From positions 1 to 9,231 of the forward strand of contig JANNMJ010000255.1 in assembly GCA_031397815.1 (NCBI GenBank): DNA of 9,231 nt, in the 5' to 3' direction. Every line of letters starts with the position of its first letter. Position 1 is the first letter of the stretch. The position numbers and the translations under genes are program-made. The notes below the pieces were generated by a model. The model worked only from the letters and a program-made list of their open reading frames with translations. It did not search any database and had not been told where the DNA came from. Of this stretch, positions 1 through 5,818 are shown piece by piece. This stretch comes from JANNMJ01 sp031397815. Lineage in GTDB: Bacteria; Bacteroidota; Bacteroidia; Cytophagales; Hymenobacteraceae.

Positions 1-1185
1 CGCCTGCACCAGCGTCACCATCTGCTGCCACGTCTGCCCCCACGACATCGTCGAGAGCAATTCATCGACTTGCTGGAGCCAGCCGGAATCGGCGCTTTGG
101 GCGAGAGCGGCCCCAACCGCCGCTTCCCACTCGGCCGCAGTGTCGGCGATTTGCACGAGGCCCAGCTCGCCGTACGGGCGCACGACGTCGCGGATGGTGG
201 TGCTCACGACGGGCTTGCCGGCCGCGAGGTATTCAGGGGTTTTGGTCGGGGAGATGTAGCGCGTGCTTTCGTTGCGGGCGAAGAAGAGCGCCGCCACTTC
301 CCAGTGGCCCACGTAGGCGGGCAGCTCGGCGTAGGCTTTGCCGCCGAGGTAATGAATGTTGGCGGCGCGGGGGAGCGTGGCGGGGTCGATTTTCACCACC
401 GGCCCCAACAGCACAATGTGCCAATCGGGGCGCCGCAGGGCCAATTTCCCGACCAGCTCGATGTCAAACCGCTCATCAATCACCCCAAAAAAGCCGATGC
501 GCGGATGCGGAATCTGGGCCTGATCGGCGGGGTCAGTAAGGGGCGTGCGGGCCTTCGCGAAATGTTCCTTTTCGATGGAAGACGGAAACGCGTGGACCGA
601 CGGGTGGCGCCCCACTTTCGCCTCGTAAATGCTTTGGCCGCCCGTGAACACCAAATCGGCGCGTTGCAGCAGCTCCTGCTCGCGGGCTTTGAGGGCGGGC
701 GGCGCGAACGCGAACGCCGACAGCTCGTCCATACAATCGTACACCGTGACGCCGGGGCGGAACGAGCGGCTCTTGCCAATCGCCATCGGTGTGTAGTACC
801 ACGCGATGAAATCGTCATCGACGCGCTCCGCCGCGAAGTAGGCGTGCAAGAGGCGCTCCTGAATGGCTTCGGCTTCTTCGGGCGTCGCCTGAAGCTGCAC
901 GGGCAAATGCGCGACCACCACCTTCAGGCCGTTTTCCTTCGGCTTGATTTCGAGGTGAGGTTGTACCTGCCGGTCGTCGGGGTCGTGATGCCAGCACGGG
1001 TCTTCGACGAAATAAACCCGCCCATACTGCGCAAACCGCGAGAGCAAGTGTTGCGGGCGCTGCCAGACGAATTCCCAAACCAAATGGCAAAAACAGACGA
1101 CATCCGGCGCATCCGCCGTAAAAGCATCGACTAAGGATTGCGCCGCCCGACCAGCGCGGGCTTTCTCGGGGCGTGCAGGGGTCAT
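1..1185 (-). CDS. Glycosyltransferase, GT4/TuaH-like, 3' end cut by window edge
   Basis: Reading the minus strand from ATG at 1185 gives 395 uninterrupted codons reaching base 1, so the C-terminus is missing. The likely role is transfer of a sugar from an activated donor to a surface glycan or similar acceptor in the cytoplasm; donor and acceptor cannot be told. Visible signs: an N-terminal motif WEFVWQRPQHLLSRF (residues 37-51), as in TuaH-like glycosyltransferases; an inter-domain segment PRIGFFGVIDERFD (228-241) starting the second Rossmann-like domain; WHIVLLGPV (255-263); and the donor-site signature KTPEYLAAGKPVVST (315-329), where E318 is the usual acidic residue. No signal peptide or membrane helix is seen. 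An in-frame TGA at about 1285 bounds the upstream end; GTG at 1233 is an alternative start, but no strong ribosome site marks either. It points away from the cco genes and is probably unrelated to them. Family call is firm, specific function unknown. Confidence 0.88.
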   Translation of the reverse strand, partial: MTPARPEKARAGRAAQSLVDAFTADAPDVVCFCHLVWEFVWQRPQHLLSRFAQYGRVYFVEDPCWHHDPDDRQVQPHLEIKPKENGLKVVVAHLPVQLQATPEEAEAIQERLLHAYFAAERVDDDFIAWYYTPMAIGKSRSFRPGVTVYDCMDELSAFAFAPPALKAREQELLQRADLVFTGGQSIYEAKVGRHPSVHAFPSSIEKEHFAKARTPLTDPADQAQIPHPRIGFFGVIDERFDIELVGKLALRRPDWHIVLLGPVVKIDPATLPRAANIHYLGGKAYAELPAYVGHWEVAALFFARNESTRYISPTKTPEYLAAGKPVVSTTIRDVVRPYGELGLVQIADTAAEWEAAVGAALAQSADSGWLQQVDELLSTMSWGQTWQQMVTLVQA

Positions 1186-1356
1186 AGCGGGCTGCGCCTT
1201 CGAGGCGTCAGCAGTTGAAGAGAGAGGTTCCACAGGAAAACCAGATAACGGCGATGAAAACAGCGACTTTCTTACGCGCCCTTTTCAAATGGGTTGGGGG
1301 AAGTGGGCGGTGGGGACGTTACGTATGTGTATGGCGCGGGATAGTCGGCGCGGCGG

Positions 1357-1508
1357 GTAGCCCGGGGTAGTCGACGCAAAGCGCCGCCAACCCCGGGCTG
1401 TGGAAAAGAACCCCGTTGGGGTTCGCATCACGCAATCAATCGGGGAACCCCAACGGGGTTCTTTTCCAAAGCCCGGGGTTGATTTCGCAGAAATCTACCC
1501 CGGGCTAC
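1357..1508. repeat. 152-nt nested inverted repeat (REP/MITE-like)
   Basis: The outer arms 1357-1369 and 1496-1508 are perfect 13-bp inverted copies (GTAGCCCGGGGTA / TACCCCGGGCTAC). The inner arms 1388-1423 and 1446-1481 match in 35 of 36 positions, including a perfect 22-bp block (1402-1423 with 1446-1467) containing AACCCCAACGGGGTT. A 22-nt loop lies at 1424-1445. The DNA could form a cruciform and the RNA a very stable hairpin. No transposase gene is in the window. A related single half lies at 4449-4520, so this is a dispersed family. The likely identity is a non-autonomous palindromic repeat of the REP/MITE kind. It might also end transcription from either side, but no T-tract follows. 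It stands directly before the 21-bp array. Confidence 0.85.
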
Positions 1509-2074
1509 GCGGCGCGGGCGGCGCGCCCAACTCGTTCCGGGCCACGCACATGGCGTTCCGGCTCGCGCCCAATTCGTTCCGGGTCGCGCGCAACTCGTTC
1601 CGGCCCGCGCACAACTCGTTCCGGCCCGCGCGCAACTCGTTCCGGCTCACGCACATGTCGTTCCGGCTCGCGCACAACTTGTTCCGGGTCGCGCACAACT
1701 TGTTCCGGGTCGCGCACATGTCGTACACGACCACGTTCAACTCGTTCCGGGCCGCGCACATGTCGTACACGACCGCGCACATGTCGTACACGACCGCGCA
1801 CATGTCGTACACGGCCGCGCACATGTCGTACACGGCCGCGCACCTGTCGTACACGGCCACGTCCAACTCGTACACGGCCACGCACATGTCGTACACGGTC
1901 ACGTTCAACTCGTACACGGCCGCGCACATGTCGTACACGGCCACGCACATGTCGTACACGGCCACGCACATGTCGTACACGGCCGCGCACAAGTCGTACA
2001 CGGCTGCGCACAAGTCGTACACGGCCACGTCTAACTCGTACACGGCCGTGCACAACTCGTACCCAGCCACCTAA
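1400..2074 (+). CDS. Possible heptapeptide-repeat protein (coding status doubtful)
   Basis: This frame would give 224 residues from GTG at 1400: about 43 residues encoded by the palindrome, then 26 heptads. Early heptads read NSFRPAH or NSFRLTH and later ones MSYTAAH. Third codon positions in the array are almost all G or C, as in the neighbouring real genes, which favours coding. Against it, the start lies inside a palindromic repeat, no ribosome site or promoter is seen, and changes between units fall mostly at first and second codon positions. The minus-strand frame 2070-1495, with heptads like AVYDMCA and ARNELCA, uses the same wobble positions and looks equally good. The Arg-rich frame from 1416 is open too. 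No known domain, signal peptide or membrane segment is recognised. I list it because it is the largest stop-free plus-strand frame with native-like codon use. Confidence 0.22.
   Translation: MEKNPVGVRITQSIGEPQRGSFPKPGVDFAEIYPGLRGAGGAPNSFRATHMAFRLAPNSFRVARNSFRPAHNSFRPARNSFRLTHMSFRLAHNLFRVAHNLFRVAHMSYTTTFNSFRAAHMSYTTAHMSYTTAHMSYTAAHMSYTAAHLSYTATSNSYTATHMSYTVTFNSYTAAHMSYTATHMSYTATHMSYTAAHKSYTAAHKSYTATSNSYTAVHNSYPAT
1529..2074. repeat. 21-bp tandem repeat array, 26 units
   Basis: The region divides exactly into 26 units of 21 bp (546 bp) with no length variation. Units 1-9 and 11 carry TTCCGG at unit positions 7-12. Units 10 and 12-25 carry TACACG there, and unit 26 is a degenerate end (TACCCA) finishing in TAA. 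Adjacent identical pairs are units 8/9, 12/13, 14/15 and 20/21, a sign of recent tandem duplication. Units starting ATGTCG create ACATGT palindromes at the junctions, and many contain CGGCCG. Because 21 is a multiple of three, a unit without stops stays open in every frame, so long ORFs appear on both strands without implying coding. The length also equals two turns of B-DNA. Function unknown: it may be a repeat protein, a protein-binding array, or a selfish minisatellite. Confidence 0.95.
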
Positions 2075-2119
2075 CGGCTCTGCTTAGAAGGCGCAGCCCT
2101 TCCCTCTCTCACCCCCCCA

Positions 2120-2133
2120 CTGATATCAATCAC
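2120..2133. promoter_or_regulatory. Fnr-like box 1 upstream of ccoNO
   Basis: CTGAT-ATCA-ATCAC matches the Fnr/Anr consensus TTGAT-N4-ATCAA in 8 of 10 defined positions and keeps the core TGA-N6-TCA. Its centre is 2126.5, about 87 bp before the ATG at 2214. Control of cbb3 oxidase genes by Fnr-family regulators is well established in other bacteria. That this site is used here is inference. Confidence 0.5.
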
Positions 2134-2137
2134 CTTC

Positions 2138-2160
2138 AAAACTGACGCTGGTCAGTTTTT
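2138..2160. promoter_or_regulatory. Perfect dyad AAAACTGAC-GCTG-GTCAGTTTT: Fnr-like box 2 or terminator
   Basis: A 9-bp perfect inverted repeat (2138-2146 with 2151-2159) around a GCTG loop, followed by one more T. Its core CTGAC-N4-GTCAG has the same TGA-N6-TCA arrangement as the box at 2120-2133, and the two centres (2126.5 and 2148.5) are 22 bp apart. If this site acts near -41.5, transcription would start near 2190, which fits the weak -7-like element at 2178-2185. The alternative is a short Rho-independent terminator for transcripts coming from the 21-bp array. The stem is only moderately GC-rich, so it would be a weak one. Confidence 0.5.
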
Positions 2161-2177
2161 CGCCTTACCGGTCGCGG

Positions 2178-2185
2178 GAGCTTTG
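2178..2185 (+). promoter_or_regulatory. Weak Bacteroidota-type -7 element candidate
   Basis: GAGCTTTG resembles the Bacteroidota -7 consensus TAnnTTTG, with the T of TA replaced by G. It lies about 30 bp downstream of the centre of the second dyad, a suitable distance for an activator overlapping the -33 region. No convincing -33 TTTG is present, as would be expected if the promoter depends on an activator. Confidence 0.25.
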
Positions 2186-2209
2186 TGAAAGCGAAAAATT
2201 CGCCTTCAC
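2185..2209 (+). promoter_or_regulatory. Hairpin directly before the ccoNO start codon
   Basis: GTGAA-A-GCGAA, an AAA loop, then TTCGC-C-TTCAC form a 10-bp stem with one A/C mismatch, ending four bases before ATG 2214. In mRNA it could mask the start region. As DNA it is another dyad (GTGAA/TTCAC) that a regulator could bind. No Shine-Dalgarno sequence is present. Function is inferred only from structure and position. Confidence 0.4.
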
Positions 2210-2213
2210 GCCT

Positions 2214-4433
2214 ATGCTTTCTACTATCAGCACGCCGGAGATTAGGGCGGACCAACCGGCTATCGACACGTTCGCCTACGACAATCGCATCGTCCGCGAT
2301 TTCGGCGTCGCCACCGTTTTCTGGGGCGTTGCGGGGATGATTATCGGGGTGCTCATCGCCTTTCAGCTCGCGCAGCCGGGGCTGAATATGAGCCTGCCGT
2401 ACACCACGTTCGGGCGGATTCGGCCGCTGCACACCAACGCCGTGATCTTCGCGTTCGTCGGGAACGGCATCTTTATGGGCGTTTATTACTCGTTGCAGCG
2501 GCTCTGTAAGGCGCCGATGTACTCGAAGGCGCTCAGCAAGGTCCATTTCTGGGGGTGGCAGCTCGTCATTCTCTGCGCGCTCATCACGCTGCCGCTCGGC
2601 ATCACTACTAGTAAGGAGTACGCCGAGCTGGAATGGCCCATCGACATCCTCATTACCCTCGTGTGGGTGGTGTTCGGGTGGAATATGTTCGGCACCATCG
2701 CCAAGCGTCGCGAGCGGCATCTGTACGTCGGGATCTGGTTCTACATCGCCACGTTCCTCACGGTGGCGGTGCTGCACATCGTGAACTCGATGGAGATACC
2801 GGTGACGCTCTTCAAGAGCTATTCGGCCTACGCTGGCGTGCAGGATGCGCTCGTGCAGTGGTGGTATGGGCACAACGCGGTGGCGTTTTTCCTGACCACC
2901 CCGTACCTCGGCCTGATGTATTATTTCCTGCCGAAAGCGGCGGGCCGACCGGTGTACTCTTATCGCCTGTCGATCATCCACTTCTGGTCGCTGATTTTCC
3001 TGTACATCTGGGCCGGGCCGCACCATCTGCTCTATACGGCGCTGCCGGATTGGGCGCAGAGCCTCGGCGTGGTGTTCTCGATTATGCTCATCGCACCGTC
3101 GTGGGGCGGGATGATTAACGGCCTGCTGACCTTACGCGGCGCCTGGGATAAAGTGCGCGAAGAGCCGGTGCTGAAGTTTATGGTGGTCGCCGTGACCGCC
3201 TACGGAATGGCGACGCTGGAAGGGCCGCTGCTCTCGCTGAAAAACGTGAACGCCATTGCGCACTTCACCGACTGGATCGTCGCGCACGTCCACGTCGGCG
3301 CCCTCGGCTGGAACGGGTTCCTCACCTTCGCGATGCTCTACTGGCTCTGGCCGCGCCTCTACCGCACGCCGCTGTTCTCGAAGAGCCTCGCCAACGCGCA
3401 CTTCTGGCTCGGCACGCTCGGCATCCTGTTTTATGCCCTCCCGATGTACTGGGCCGGGTTTACGCAGGGGCTGATGTGGAAGCAGTTCAACGCCGAAGGG
3501 ATGCTCCAGTACCCGAACTTTTTGGAGACCGTCATCCAGATCGTGCCGATGTATTACCTGCGCGGCGTCGGCGGGCTGCTCTACCTGAGCGGCGTATTCC
3601 TGATGGTGTATAACCTCTGGAAGACGGCCGCCGCCGGGTCGCTTCTCGCTTCGGAAACCGCCCACGCTCCGGCGCTGCTGCCGCTTTCGAGCGAAGCCGA
3701 TGCCGCCGAGAAAGACCATCATTGGCACGGCTGGCTCGAACGGAAGCCGGTGCAATTGAGCATCCTCGCCACCATCGCCATCCTGATTGGCGGGGCCGTG
3801 GAAATGATTCCGACGTTCTTGGTGAAGTCGAATATCCCGACCATCGCCTCCGTGAAACCCTACACCTCGCTGGAGCTGGAAGGCCGCGACCTCTACATCC
3901 GCGAGGGCTGCGTGAACTGCCACAGCCAGATGGTGCGCCCGTTCCGCTCCGAAACCGAGCGCTACGGCGAGTACTCGAAAGCCGGGGAGTACGTCTACGA
4001 CCGCCCGTTCCTGTGGGGCTCGAAGCGGACGGGGCCGGACTTGCAGCGCGTCGGCGCGAAGTACCCGCACTCGTGGCACTACCACCATATGCTCGACCCG
4101 ACGAGTATGTCGCCCGGCTCCATCATGCCGCCCTACCCGTGGCTCTTCGAGGATGATATCGATTATTCGAGCACCGCGAAAAAGATTGCCGCCCTCCGCA
4201 CCCTCGGCACCCCCTACCCGGATGGGTATGAGATGATGGCCGTCGCGGATGCCCGCAAACAAGCCGCCGGCATCGCCGCTGACCTCAAGAAAGAGGATAT
4301 CGAAGTGAAATCCGACCGCGAGATCATCGCCATCATCGCCTACCTCCAGCGCCTCGGCACCGATATCAAGCGCCAGCCCGCCCCCTCCGATTCACTGCTC
4401 GCGCCGCTCGGCGTGCAGGCGAGCGTCAATTAA
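2214..4433 (+). CDS. ccoNO: cbb3-type cytochrome c oxidase, fused subunits I and II (CcoN-CcoO)
   Basis: Catalytic core of the cbb3 terminal oxidase in the cytoplasmic membrane. It reduces oxygen to water with electrons from cytochrome c and pumps protons. Residues 1 to about 475 are CcoN, with many membrane helices. Visible metal ligands are H73 and H360 (low-spin heme b), H220, H270 and H271 (CuB), H358 (heme b3), the cross-linking tyrosine Y264, and E336. All keep the spacing of the Pseudomonas stutzeri enzyme with a constant offset of 13. A charged linker (about 480-512) leads to a further membrane helix (515-537) and the CcoO domain. That domain has one heme c site, CVNCH (C566, C569, H570), with M638 in SIMPP as the probable axial ligand. 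At 739 residues it matches the sum of the two subunits. The fusion is seamless, with no stop or frameshift, and is known from Bacteroidota. ATG 2214 fits the expected N-terminus. It heads the cco gene set and follows Fnr-like dyads. Confidence 0.97.
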   Translation: MLSTISTPEIRADQPAIDTFAYDNRIVRDFGVATVFWGVAGMIIGVLIAFQLAQPGLNMSLPYTTFGRIRPLHTNAVIFAFVGNGIFMGVYYSLQRLCKAPMYSKALSKVHFWGWQLVILCALITLPLGITTSKEYAELEWPIDILITLVWVVFGWNMFGTIAKRRERHLYVGIWFYIATFLTVAVLHIVNSMEIPVTLFKSYSAYAGVQDALVQWWYGHNAVAFFLTTPYLGLMYYFLPKAAGRPVYSYRLSIIHFWSLIFLYIWAGPHHLLYTALPDWAQSLGVVFSIMLIAPSWGGMINGLLTLRGAWDKVREEPVLKFMVVAVTAYGMATLEGPLLSLKNVNAIAHFTDWIVAHVHVGALGWNGFLTFAMLYWLWPRLYRTPLFSKSLANAHFWLGTLGILFYALPMYWAGFTQGLMWKQFNAEGMLQYPNFLETVIQIVPMYYLRGVGGLLYLSGVFLMVYNLWKTAAAGSLLASETAHAPALLPLSSEADAAEKDHHWHGWLERKPVQLSILATIAILIGGAVEMIPTFLVKSNIPTIASVKPYTSLELEGRDLYIREGCVNCHSQMVRPFRSETERYGEYSKAGEYVYDRPFLWGSKRTGPDLQRVGAKYPHSWHYHHMLDPTSMSPGSIMPPYPWLFEDDIDYSSTAKKIAALRTLGTPYPDGYEMMAVADARKQAAGIAADLKKEDIEVKSDREIIAIIAYLQRLGTDIKRQPAPSDSLLAPLGVQASVN

Positions 4434-4448
4434 ATCTCCCGTCCACCA

Positions 4449-4520
4449 AATCGGGGAACCCCAACGGGGTTCTTTTCCAAAGCCCGGGGTTGGCGGCGCT
4501 TTGCGCCGACTACCCCGGGC
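4449..4520. repeat. Half-copy of the 1357-1508 palindromic repeat, inside the cco cluster
   Basis: Bases 4449-4492 are identical to 1438-1481 (44 nt). The stretch 4457-4520 equals the reverse complement of 1360-1423 with two differences in 64. It folds alone: GCCCGGGGT (4482-4490) pairs with ACCCCGGGC (4512-4520) around an inner GGCGC-TTT-GCGCC hairpin (4495-4507). It fills most of the 162-nt gap between ccoNO and ccoQ. In a shared transcript it would be a strong structure able to slow decay or polymerase passage and lower expression downstream. The rest of the gap (4521-4595) is GC-rich, with the direct repeat CACCCCGCCCG at 4522-4532 and 4558-4568, and has no other recognisable site. Confidence 0.88.
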
Positions 4521-4595
4521 ACACCCCGCCCGGCGCACGCGCCACGGCACCCCGGCGCACCCCGCCCGCCCCTTCAATCGAACCAAAAATCTCTC

Positions 4596-4847
4596 ATGGA
4601 AAAGAACGTTCTGCGCGCCATCGATGGCATTGCGCTCTACCCGCTGATTTCGTTCGGCATTTTCGGCCTCTTCTTCCTCGGCTTGCTCGCGTACGTGCTG
4701 GTGGTGAAGCCGGAAGTGGTGGGGCAGATGAAAAATCTCCCCTTCGCGGATGCTGATTCTGACGCCGATGCTGATGCCGCTGCCGCCGCCCTCGCGGTAG
4801 CCTCTACCCGCACCTTCGACCCCAAGAAAGGAGGCTTGCCATGCTAG
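4596..4847 (+). CDS. ccoQ: CcoQ/FixQ-like small membrane subunit with Asp-Ala tail
   Basis: An 83-residue protein between ccoNO and ccoP, the usual ccoQ place. In other bacteria CcoQ is a small single-helix subunit that stabilises the assembled cbb3 complex. It has a short cytoplasmic-like start (MEKNVLRAIDGIAL), one clear membrane helix at about residues 15-38 (YPLISFGIFGLFFLGLLAYVLVV), then KPEVVGQMKNLPF. After this comes an unusual low-complexity stretch of alternating Asp and Ala/Ser followed by poly-Ala (about residues 51-66), and a tail ending KKGGLPC. Sequence similarity to CcoQ is weak, as is normal for so small a family, so the name rests on topology and position. Its last bases contain the ribosome site of ccoP, and its stop overlaps the ccoP start by 7 nt. 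No Shine-Dalgarno sequence precedes its own ATG. Confidence 0.78.
   Translation: MEKNVLRAIDGIALYPLISFGIFGLFFLGLLAYVLVVKPEVVGQMKNLPFADADSDADADAAAAALAVASTRTFDPKKGGLPC
4827..4834 (+). promoter_or_regulatory. Strong Shine-Dalgarno site for ccoP
   Basis: AAAGGAGG lies 6 nt before ATG 4841, inside the end of ccoQ, where it encodes the KKGG of CcoQ. It is the only good ribosome site in front of a complete gene here. It fixes the ccoP start at 4841 and suggests translational coupling with ccoQ through the ATGCTAG overlap. Confidence 0.8.
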
Positions 4848-5770
4848 TGGTCAACCGCTTTGCTTCGCGAAACTGGCGGCTCGTCGGGCCGCTGCTGCTG
4901 GCTTTGGCGGCACTCCCGGCCGCCGCCCAAACCGCCGCGCCCGCCGCTGCGCCGCCCGCTGGGGAAGTGCCGATGCCGCCCGAAATCATCTTCCTGATTA
5001 CCACGGCCGTCTTTATGGGGCTGCTGGTGCTGTTGTTCGGCGCCATCGTTATCTACCAAGCGCGGCCGTTGCTGCGGAAGCTCTACGACCAGCCCGCCGT
5101 CCAGAATACGTGGAGCGGCCGGATGCTCGGCCTCTTCGTCGGCGACCCCGTCGTGCTCACCGGCAAGGCTACCGACCATATCCTCGCCTCCCACGATTAC
5201 GACGGCATCCACGAGTACGACAACGACCTCCCGCCGTGGTGGAAGGCGCTGTTCTGGGGCACCATCGGGTTCGCGGGCGTCTATCTGGTGTTCTTTCACG
5301 TCACGGCCAGCGGCGCGCTCAGCATCGAAGAGTATCAGGGCGAAATGGCGCAAGCCGCCATCCTCACCCAACAGCTCGGCGCCAACGACGACCCCAACAA
5401 ACCCACCGATTACAAGCCCCTACTCGCCTCGGCAGACGTGAAAATCGGGCACGACCTCTTCACGCAAAACTGCGCTGCCTGCCACGGCAAAGCCGGGGAA
5501 GGCGCCGTCGGTCCCAACCTCACCGACGAGTACTGGCTCCACGGCGGCGAGGTGAACAAGGTCTATCACACCATCAAGTACGGTGTGCAGGGCAAGGGCA
5601 TGGTGGCGTGGAAGGGGAAGCTGTCAAGCAAGCAGATGCTGCAAGTCGCGTCCTATATCCTGACGCTCCACGGCACCAACCCCGCCAACCCGAAAGCCCC
5701 GCAAGGCGAGAAGGAAAGCACCGCCGGTACCGCCGCGCCGACGCCCGGCGCACCTTCCGCGCAGCCGTAG
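4841..5770 (+). CDS. ccoP: cbb3-type cytochrome c oxidase subunit III, monoheme CcoP
   Basis: Membrane-anchored cytochrome c subunit that passes electrons to CcoO and the catalytic core. Of 309 residues, 11-30 look like a signal peptide or extra helix (RLVGPLLLALAALPAAAQ). Helix 48-72 follows. The conserved FixP N-terminal motif is YDGIHEYDNDLPPWW (120-134), followed by a helix (about 135-153, ending in VYLVFFH). Then comes one cytochrome c domain with CAACH (C211, C214, H215) and M254 in GKGMVAW as the likely axial ligand. The tail (about 280-309) is rich in Pro, Ala and Gly. Proteobacterial CcoP carries two heme c sites; here only one CxxCH is visible, which agrees with Bacteroidota forms. 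The start is fixed by a strong ribosome site and overlaps the ccoQ stop. The next gene, ccoG, follows after 48 nt in the same direction. Confidence 0.95.
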   Translation: MLVVNRFASRNWRLVGPLLLALAALPAAAQTAAPAAAPPAGEVPMPPEIIFLITTAVFMGLLVLLFGAIVIYQARPLLRKLYDQPAVQNTWSGRMLGLFVGDPVVLTGKATDHILASHDYDGIHEYDNDLPPWWKALFWGTIGFAGVYLVFFHVTASGALSIEEYQGEMAQAAILTQQLGANDDPNKPTDYKPLLASADVKIGHDLFTQNCAACHGKAGEGAVGPNLTDEYWLHGGEVNKVYHTIKYGVQGKGMVAWKGKLSSKQMLQVASYILTLHGTNPANPKAPQGEKESTAGTAAPTPGAPSAQP

Positions 5771-5818
5771 CGGGCCGCCGCGCCCGCCGTTCTGTTCCGC
5801 CCGAAACCAATCGCCCCT

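Noticed and set aside
70..1134. Long plus-strand open frame (354 codons)
   Set aside because: It is the complement of the glycosyltransferase gene on the minus strand, which shows clear family motifs through the whole stretch; the plus-strand translation is Arg/Gly-rich and matches no family.
1186..1356. Promoter or small gene between the glycosyltransferase gene and the palindrome
   Set aside because: No convincing -33/-7 or -35/-10 pair and no coding signal was found; nothing can be supported in this stretch.
1529..2074. Reading the repeat region as a CRISPR array
   Set aside because: Units are contiguous 21-bp tandem repeats without unique spacers, and no cas genes are present.
1416..2087. 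Arg-rich plus-strand frame through the repeat array as a gene
   Set aside because: Its start lies in the palindrome, its third positions do not follow local codon use, and it is open simply because the unit has no stop in any frame.
2138..2160. Confident intrinsic terminator call
   Set aside because: The stem is short and only moderately GC-rich, its T-run is mostly part of the stem, and the core matches a Crp/Fnr operator layout next to a similar site; I keep it as a regulatory dyad with a terminator as alternative.
3132..4262. 376-codon minus-strand open frame opposite ccoNO
   Set aside because: Same GC-driven shadow effect; the plus strand encodes all oxidase ligands and the heme c site.
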